A DNA stretch of 10,840 bases from an uncultured Clostridia bacterium (lineage in GTDB: Bacteria > Bacillota > Clostridia > Christensenellales > Aristaeellaceae): assembly GCA_937934775.1 (NCBI GenBank), contig CALGYL010000142.1, positions 1 through 10,840 of the forward strand, in the 5' to 3' direction. The notes below the pieces were generated by a model. It was not told where the DNA came from. It worked only from the letters and a program-made list of their open reading frames with translations, and did no database searches. A program made the position numbers and the translations under genes. Below are positions 6,427 through 10,840 of the stretch, in pieces. Position 1 is the first letter of the stretch, and each line of letters starts with the position of its first letter.

Positions 6427-6472
6427 GCCACATCCTCCTTGCCGGGCGCGCCAGACGGCGTACGCCTTCCAC

Positions 6473-6491
6473 CCATGCCATCGATGCATGG
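6473..6491. repeat. Inverted repeat over the spoIVA -10 and start region
   Basis: Perfect 6-bp arms CCATGC (6473-6478) and GCATGG (6486-6491) around a 7-bp centre. One arm overlaps the putative sigma-E -10 box and the other lies at the expected transcription start. It may be an operator; no protein can be assigned. Confidence 0.4.
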
Positions 6492-6517
6492 TATGAGGAC
6501 GGGCAAACGGGTATGCC
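6488..6517 (-). promoter_or_regulatory. Sigma-E-like promoter of spoIVA
   Basis: Minus strand: GGCATACC (6517-6510), 14-bp spacer, CATACCAT (6495-6488). The -10 differs at one position from the sigma-E form CATACA-T, and the -35 keeps the core ATA of the sigma-E element. The start would be near 6481, about 55 nt before the ATG. spoIVA is known to be sigma-E dependent in B. subtilis, so context supports the call. I see no good sigma-A promoter here. The -35 touches the folT stop codon. Confidence 0.6.
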
Positions 6518-7065
6518 TAAGTGCGTTTGAATTGACTTTTCAGGAAGCGCAAAAGTAGGTAGAGCGCCGGTACGTCAATCAGGTACTGGACCGCGTTTTT
6601 TAAAACCCGCAGCGGCAAAAGCGCGAGGTACCCTTTGCCCAAAAGAATGCTCAGCCACAGCGTGTTGAGGAGTATGTGCAGGAAAACCGCGATGATTCCC
6701 TGGGCCAAAAGGATGCGCGGCCACGTGATGTCTTCCATCTGGTAGAAGGCCAGGCCGTAGACCAGGCCGACCAGCGCGGCGTTGAGTGTGAGGCCGGGGA
6801 AAAACGCGCCGGTGGAATGAAACATGAACACCAGAACGTCCGACAGCGCGGCGATCAGCATCGCGGGCACCGCGCCGAACAGATAGCCGCAGGCGGCAAC
6901 GGCCAGATAGCCGAATGAGATTCGCAGGAAATCCCCGATCGGCAGATATACGGTCGCGTTGATGACGACCTCTACCGCCAGAAGCATCGCGCAGGTGACC
7001 ATCACGCGGGTGTTTTTCAGCTCTTTCGCGGACTGCGAAAAGCCATGAATCCATCGTTTCTGCAT
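6517..7065 (-). CDS. folT: ECF transporter S component, folate family
   Basis: 182 residues. S components are the small membrane proteins that bind a vitamin and join a shared ECF energising module (EcfT with two ATPases, not encoded in this window). Seen: a polar N-terminus, about six hydrophobic helices, and motifs of the folate S-component family: IGDFLRISFGYLAVAACGYLFG (positions 43-64, shown here only as a landmark region), SDVLVFMFHSTGAFFPGLTL near 74-93, and HILLNTLWLSILLGK near 129-143. The specificity for folate is inferred from family resemblance. The frame is open to 7149, but upstream ATGs overlap the promoter. The ATG at 7065 has AAAGGGGG 9 nt upstream and lies some 20 nt after the predicted transcription start. 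Its neighbour upstream is the divergent branching-enzyme gene; spoIVA follows 90 nt downstream with its own promoter. Confidence 0.85.
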   Translation of the reverse strand: MQKRWIHGFSQSAKELKNTRVMVTCAMLLAVEVVINATVYLPIGDFLRISFGYLAVAACGYLFGAVPAMLIAALSDVLVFMFHSTGAFFPGLTLNAALVGLVYGLAFYQMEDITWPRILLAQGIIAVFLHILLNTLWLSILLGKGYLALLPLRVLKNAVQYLIDVPALYLLLRFLKSQFKRT

Positions 7066-7090
7066 CCAACAGCGCCCCCTTTGCCGGCTC

Positions 7091-7119
7091 ATCATATCAT
7101 TCCGGGAAATGTGTGTCAA
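7091..7119 (-). promoter_or_regulatory. Sigma-A promoter of folT
   Basis: Minus strand: consensus -35 TTGACA (7119-7114), 17-bp spacer, -10 TATGAT (7096-7091) preceded by TGA as an extended -10. The start should be near 7084, so the leader is only about 20 nt and supports the ATG at 7065. This is the best sigma-A match in the window. Confidence 0.85.
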
Positions 7120-7131
7120 TCCAAGTTTTGT

Positions 7132-7149
7132 TTGCATGGAATGGTGCAA
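7132..7149. repeat. Inverted repeat within the branching-enzyme promoter
   Basis: Arms TTGCA (7132-7136) and TGCAA (7145-7149) with an 8-bp centre. It overlaps the -35 box and fills most of the spacer, which is a usual place for a repressor site. The arms are short, so it could be chance. Confidence 0.35.
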
Positions 7150-7160
7150 TCGGCTATAAT
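7132..7160 (+). promoter_or_regulatory. Sigma-A-type promoter of the branching-enzyme gene
   Basis: -35 TTGCAT (7132-7137), 17-bp spacer, -10 TATAAT (7155-7160). The start should be near 7165-7167, so the leader is only about 13-15 nt and the Shine-Dalgarno GGGAGGG (7167-7173) lies at its very 5' end. The -35 is 12 bp from the folT -35 on the other strand. Confidence 0.75.
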
Positions 7161-7179
7161 TGAAACGGGAGGGATTGCC

Positions 7180-9201
7180 ATGAAGCGAACCGCACCGGAG
7201 AAGTCCTACAAAATCCTCAGCATCGACCCGTGGCTGACGCCATACCGCCGGGATATCCAGCTGAGAATGGACCGGTTTACCGATATCCGGAAGAAGCTGC
7301 TAGGCGTCAAGGGCGATCTATCGTCCATGGCCAACGGCTATCTCTATTATGGCATCCACAGAACCGAAAGCGGCTGGATCTACCGCGAGTGGGCGCCAGG
7401 TGCGGATCAACTGCACCTGATCGGCGATTTTAACGGCTGGAACCGGGAATCGCATCCGCTGGCCAAGCTTGCCAGCGGCAATTGGGAGATCGAACTGCCC
7501 GCCGACGCGCTGAAGCACACGGATCTGGTCAAAGTGCAGGTTACAAAAAATGGTGTCCGGACCGATCACATCCCACTTTACATCCGCCGGGTGGTTCAAA
7601 ACAAGGCGGACAAGACTTTCTCCGGCCAGGTATGGGCGCCGAAAGCGTCTTATCGGTGGACGGACGGCGGCTACGGCCGGCGGAAGATCAGCCCGCTGTA
7701 CATTTACGAAGCCCACGTGGGCATGGCGCAGGAAGATGAGCGCATCGGAACCTACCGCGAATTTGCCGACAACGTCCTGCCCCGCATCAAGGCGGGCGGT
7801 TATAACGCGGTGCAACTGATGGCCATTCAGGAGCACCCGTATTACGCTTCCTTCGGCTACCAGGTATCCAATTTCTTTGCGGCCTCCTCCTGGTACGGCG
7901 AGCCGGAAGACCTGAAATACCTGATCAATACCGCCCACGACATGGACATGCTGGTGCTCTTAGATCTTGTACACTCTCACGCGTCCAAGAACACCGCCGA
8001 GGGCCTGAACCTGTTTGACGGCACGGAAGATCAGTTCTTCCGGAAAGGTGTCGCGGGCACCCATCCCGCCTGGGGAACCAAGCTATTCAACTATGGGAAA
8101 CACGAAGTCATTCACTTTCTTCTCTCCAACTGCAAATTCTGGCTGGAGGAATACCACTTCGACGGCTTCCGCTTCGACGGCGTCACATCCATGCTCTATC
8201 ACGACCACGGCCTGGGCAAAGCCTTTGACGGATACGACAAATACTTCAGTATGAATACCGACGTGGAAGCGGTCACCTACCTACAACTTGCCAATGAATT
8301 GATCCACGCGGTCAATCCGTTTGCGGTGACCGTGGCGGAGGACATGAGCGGTATGCCGGGCATGTGCCTGCCGATTCGCTACGGCGGCATCGGGTTTGAT
8401 TACCGGCTGGCCATGGGTGTGCCGGATTTCTGGATCAAGATGCTCAAGGATGGCGACGAGCGCTGGGACATGGCACGCCTGTGGTACGAGCTCACCACGC
8501 GCCGTCCGCAGGAGGCGACCATCGGCTACTGCGAATCCCACGACCAGGCGCTGGTGGGCGATAAAACGCTCATCTTCCGCATGGCCGACGCCGAGATGTA
8601 TACCGGCATGAGCAAGGAATACCATTCGCTGGTGATTGACCGTGCGATCGCGCTGTCCAAGATGATCCGGTTTATCACGCTGGCGCTTGCGTCGGAAGGC
8701 TACTTAAACTTCATGGGCAACGAGTTTGGTCATCCGGAGTGGGTCGACTTCCCGCGGGAGGGCAACGGCTGGTCCTATCAATACGCGCGCCGCCAGTGGT
8801 CGCTGTCTGACAACGGATTCCTAAAATACCAGTGGTTGCAGGCGTTTGACCGGGCGATGCTGAAGTTTGCGCGCAAATACCGGGTGATGGTCAAGCGTGA
8901 CCTCAACAACCTCTGGATGGACCAGCAGAACAAGATTCTGGCGTTCTCAAAGGGCGAACTCGTCTACCTTTTCAACTTCCATCCGAACCAGTCCCAGCGG
9001 GAATTCCTGCTGCCGGTCAACCCGCTGGGCGCGGGTCAGTATCAGGTGGTGTTTTCCACCGACGAAGAATGTTTCGGCGGTCAGGGCCGCATTTCGGAGG
9101 AAACCGTCTACCAGACCGAGTTCACCAAAGACCGGGGCCTGGCGTTCAAGGTTTACGCGCCATGCCGCACGGCGATGGTGCTCAAGCGCATCAACCCGTA
9201 A
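7180..9201 (+). CDS. glgB: 1,4-alpha-glucan branching enzyme, eukaryotic-type GH13
   Basis: 673 residues. It cuts alpha-1,4-glucan chains and rejoins the piece through alpha-1,6 bonds, making glycogen branches in the cytosol. Seen: N-terminal helical part, a CBM48-like domain about 60-150 (WIYREWAPGADQLHLIGDFN), then the GH13 barrel with IYEAHVGMAQEDERIGTY, DLVHSHASKN (262-271), nucleophile D333 in GFRFDGVTSML, general acid E387 in VAEDMSGMP, transition-state Asp D455 in ESHDQALVGDK, and NFMGNEFGHPEWVDFPREGN (510-529), ending in an all-beta C-terminal domain. These motifs match animal, plant and yeast branching enzymes (GH13 subfamily 8) more closely than the usual bacterial GlgB (subfamily 9). 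The start at 7180 has GGGAGGG 6 nt upstream; an open frame back to 7045 crosses both promoters and is rejected. It is the only plus-strand gene, and no other glycogen gene is present. Confidence 0.92.
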   Translation: MKRTAPEKSYKILSIDPWLTPYRRDIQLRMDRFTDIRKKLLGVKGDLSSMANGYLYYGIHRTESGWIYREWAPGADQLHLIGDFNGWNRESHPLAKLASGNWEIELPADALKHTDLVKVQVTKNGVRTDHIPLYIRRVVQNKADKTFSGQVWAPKASYRWTDGGYGRRKISPLYIYEAHVGMAQEDERIGTYREFADNVLPRIKAGGYNAVQLMAIQEHPYYASFGYQVSNFFAASSWYGEPEDLKYLINTAHDMDMLVLLDLVHSHASKNTAEGLNLFDGTEDQFFRKGVAGTHPAWGTKLFNYGKHEVIHFLLSNCKFWLEEYHFDGFRFDGVTSMLYHDHGLGKAFDGYDKYFSMNTDVEAVTYLQLANELIHAVNPFAVTVAEDMSGMPGMCLPIRYGGIGFDYRLAMGVPDFWIKMLKDGDERWDMARLWYELTTRRPQEATIGYCESHDQALVGDKTLIFRMADAEMYTGMSKEYHSLVIDRAIALSKMIRFITLALASEGYLNFMGNEFGHPEWVDFPREGNGWSYQYARRQWSLSDNGFLKYQWLQAFDRAMLKFARKYRVMVKRDLNNLWMDQQNKILAFSKGELVYLFNFHPNQSQREFLLPVNPLGAGQYQVVFSTDEECFGGQGRISEETVYQTEFTKDRGLAFKVYAPCRTAMVLKRINP

Positions 9202-9284
9202 TGCAGGATGCTTGTGTATAGAGGAATGCACATGCCATCTGCCAGAAAGCCTTACCCCACAATGCGTATCATCCCAAAACAGTG

Positions 9285-9330
9285 AAAGGGGCCGTCGCGC
9301 CGGGATAAATCCCAGTTCGACAGCCCCTTT
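9285..9330. terminator. Bidirectional hairpin terminator between convergent glgB and pheT
   Basis: A 46-bp hairpin in perfect register: outer arms AAAGGGGC (9285-9292) and GCCCCTTT (9323-9330), then GTCG/CGAC, then GGGA/TCCC around a TAAA loop. Positions 9293/9322 and 9301/9314 are mismatches on the plus strand but G-U pairs on the minus strand, so it folds better in the pheT transcript. Downstream U-runs are short on both sides (UUU, and UUUC then UUUU further on the minus strand). It starts 9 nt after the pheT stop. The 83 bp from 9202 to 9284 show nothing else. Confidence 0.8.
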
Positions 9331-9339
9331 GCTATCGGC

Positions 9340-10840
9340 TTATGCCCTCAGCTTCGCGCCGTGTGCGGTTTCGCAGGCCTTAACGATCTTGTCAAAGCTC
9401 GCGTTGACCTCCGCGTCGGTCAGCGTTCGGTCGGCGGCACGGAAAGTGAGCGCAAACGCCGCGCTCTTTCTGCCGGGGCCAACCTGCGCGCCGCGGAATA
9501 GATCAAACAGCTTCACGTCCTCCAATGTCTTTCCGGCCGCGCGGCGGATGGTTTCAATGACGCAGCCGATGCCCACGCTCTCGTCCATCACCAGCGCGAT
9601 GTCGCGGCTGACCGCCGGGAAGCGGGGCAGCGCCTTGACTTCCGGAACAGGCTTTTCCGCTTCCATCATCTGGGAAAGGATCAGCTCCGCCACATAGACG
9701 CGCCGGTTCTCCAGATCAAAGCGCGCCGCAATGTCTGGGTGCACTTCGCCCATCTGGCCCAGATCGATCGTGCCAGCAAGGATGCGCGCCTTCCGGCCCG
9801 GGTGCAGCCAGCCTTCGCCGCCCGCTTCTACCTTGGCCTCGATGCCGAAGCGATTCAGAAGGCAGACGACGCCGTCCCGCAGCTGGTAGAAGTCCACACC
9901 CTCACCGTACATACCCAGCATCAGGGTCGGGATTTCCTCCGGCAGTTGGTGCGCATCGGTCTTTCGGAAGGCGTTAGAAAGCTCGAACAGGCGTACTTCC
10001 TGATTGCCGCGGCTGACATTGGTCGTCAGGGCGGCCAGCATGGAGGGCGCCATGGTCGTGCGCATCACCGAGGTATCCTCGCCCAGGGGATTTCTGACCG
10101 GGAGCGGATCGAGCCGCCAGTCGCCCGGAATAAAACCCATCGCGTCCAGCCATTTGGGCGAGACGAAAGAGTAATTCAGCGCCTCAAAGAAGCCCAGCCC
10201 CACGAGCGTATCCTTGACGCGGTCCCGGAACAGCTGCTTTTTCGAGCGCTCGCCCAGCATGGTTTCGCCCTTGGGCAGCGTGGAGGGGATGAAATCGTAC
10301 CCGTAGAGCCGGAGCACTTCCTCGGCGAGGTCCGCCTCGGTCTCGATGTCCTGTCGCCAGGCAGGCGGCTCGCAGGTGAATTCGTCGCCCGCGAGGGTCG
10401 CATCAATGTTCAGGCTGTTGAGGATGTCCTCCATCTTCTCCGGTGGTACGTCGACACCCATCAGCTTCGCCATCCGGCTGGCGCTGGCGGTAATCTCCCG
10501 AACAGGCGCGGGCGAAGGATAGAGATCGATGACCCCGGGGGCCACGTCGCCCGCTTCCAGCATGTTCACCAGCATGCAGGCGCGCTCCAGCGCCTCCATG
10601 GTGGTCTCCACGCAAACGCCCTTTTCAAACCGGGCAGAGGATTCCGTGCGGATGCCCAGCGCCCGGCTGGTCAGACGAATGCCGGTTCGGTCGAAGGCCG
10701 CGCTCTCGAAGAGGACGCTGGTGGTTTCCTCGCCGATTTCGGACTCCGCACCGCCCATAATGCCCGCAAGGCCCGTGGCGTTTTCGGCGTCCGCGATGAC
10801 CAGCATGCTGTCGCTCAGCTCGTGAGTTTTTCCATCCAGC
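9340..10840 (-). CDS. pheT: Phenylalanyl-tRNA synthetase beta subunit, partial (5' end beyond window)
   Basis: 499 residues are visible of a protein usually near 800; the frame is open to the right edge, and the ATG at 10806 is internal. PheT pairs with PheS in an alpha2-beta2 enzyme that charges tRNA-Phe; the beta subunit carries editing and tRNA-binding domains. Seen in order: LDGKTHELSDSM and LAGIMGGAES from the end of the B3/4 editing region; a B5 domain around visible residues 115-185 with RQDIETEADLAEEVLRLYGY; a catalytic-like core with NPLGEDTSVMRTTMAPSML; and the C-terminal FDX-ACB anticodon-binding domain beginning ALPRFPAVSRDIALVMDE. The C-terminus appears intact, with the stop 9 nt before a terminator hairpin. 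pheS would be expected just upstream, outside the window. It converges with the branching-enzyme gene. Confidence 0.96.
   Translation of the reverse strand, partial: LDGKTHELSDSMLVIADAENATGLAGIMGGAESEIGEETTSVLFESAAFDRTGIRLTSRALGIRTESSARFEKGVCVETTMEALERACMLVNMLEAGDVAPGVIDLYPSPAPVREITASASRMAKLMGVDVPPEKMEDILNSLNIDATLAGDEFTCEPPAWRQDIETEADLAEEVLRLYGYDFIPSTLPKGETMLGERSKKQLFRDRVKDTLVGLGFFEALNYSFVSPKWLDAMGFIPGDWRLDPLPVRNPLGEDTSVMRTTMAPSMLAALTTNVSRGNQEVRLFELSNAFRKTDAHQLPEEIPTLMLGMYGEGVDFYQLRDGVVCLLNRFGIEAKVEAGGEGWLHPGRKARILAGTIDLGQMGEVHPDIAARFDLENRRVYVAELILSQMMEAEKPVPEVKALPRFPAVSRDIALVMDESVGIGCVIETIRRAAGKTLEDVKLFDLFRGAQVGPGRKSAAFALTFRAADRTLTDAEVNASFDKIVKACETAHGAKLRA

Noticed and set aside
6448..6466. 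Perfect palindrome GGCGTACGCC (6457-6466) in the spoIVA leader
   Set aside because: A 10-bp GC-rich palindrome is expected by chance in DNA of this composition; it has no clear relation to promoter or ribosome binding site.
4909..6558. 549-codon open frame on the plus strand
   Set aside because: It lies antisense to the whole of spoIVA, which is conserved end to end. The product is His/Arg/Gln-rich without domain features, and the frame is open because of GC-rich codon positions.
7045..7179. N-terminal extension of the branching enzyme
   Set aside because: It would start inside folT and span both promoters; the start at 7180 has an excellent ribosome binding site.
1..10840. New defence, toxin-antitoxin or mobile system
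   Set aside because: All sizeable intervals are accounted for by recognisable families, and no repeats, transposase, recombinase or composition break was seen.

Overview
The window looks like chromosomal DNA from a GC-rich, endospore-forming member of the Bacillota, most likely in the class Clostridia. The evidence is a full-length SpoIVA (a protein known only from endospore formers), a darA-holB-ricT block typical of Gram-positive Firmicutes, strong AGGAGG-type ribosome binding sites, and sigma-A-like promoters with TATAAT boxes. GC-rich third codon positions create many long antisense open frames, which I treat as shadows. The genus cannot be read from the sequence. I saw no insertion sequence, phage gene, CRISPR array, tRNA or rRNA.

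Layout, left to right. Eight of the nine genes are on the minus strand, so transcription of these runs right to left. 1-1034 is an MFS transporter cut off by the left edge. 1037-1750 is a DUF554 membrane protein only two bases upstream of it. 1825-2124 is a small eight-cysteine zinc-ribbon protein with its own extended -10 promoter, a leader of about 115 nt and a good intrinsic terminator. 2293-4725 is the operon darA (c-di-AMP receptor), holB (clamp-loader delta prime) and ricT (PSP1/YaaT), with a promoter just upstream of darA and tight or overlapping junctions. 4951-6426 is spoIVA, behind a sigma-E-like promoter. 6517-7065 is a folate-type ECF S component (folT). 7180-9201, the only plus-strand gene, is a eukaryotic-type glycogen branching enzyme, divergent from folT with back-to-back promoters. 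9340-10840 is the C-terminal part of pheT, converging on the branching-enzyme gene across a long hairpin terminator.

How they fit together. The darA-holB-ricT operon joins second-messenger sensing, replication and a RicT factor that in Bacillus subtilis acts in RNA processing and Spo0A activation; spoIVA lies directly upstream. spoIVA provides the ATPase scaffold of the spore coat basement layer. FolT would feed folate to a shared ECF energising module not encoded here. The branching enzyme implies storage-polysaccharide synthesis, with partner genes elsewhere.

No stretch longer than 300 bases lacks a gene. The most unusual non-coding signals are a spoIVA terminator whose U-tract doubles as the darA -35 box, two interlocking inverted repeats just after spoIVA, and the compact folT/glgB divergent promoter. 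I found no convincing new multi-gene system; most of the window is ordinary core-genome content.
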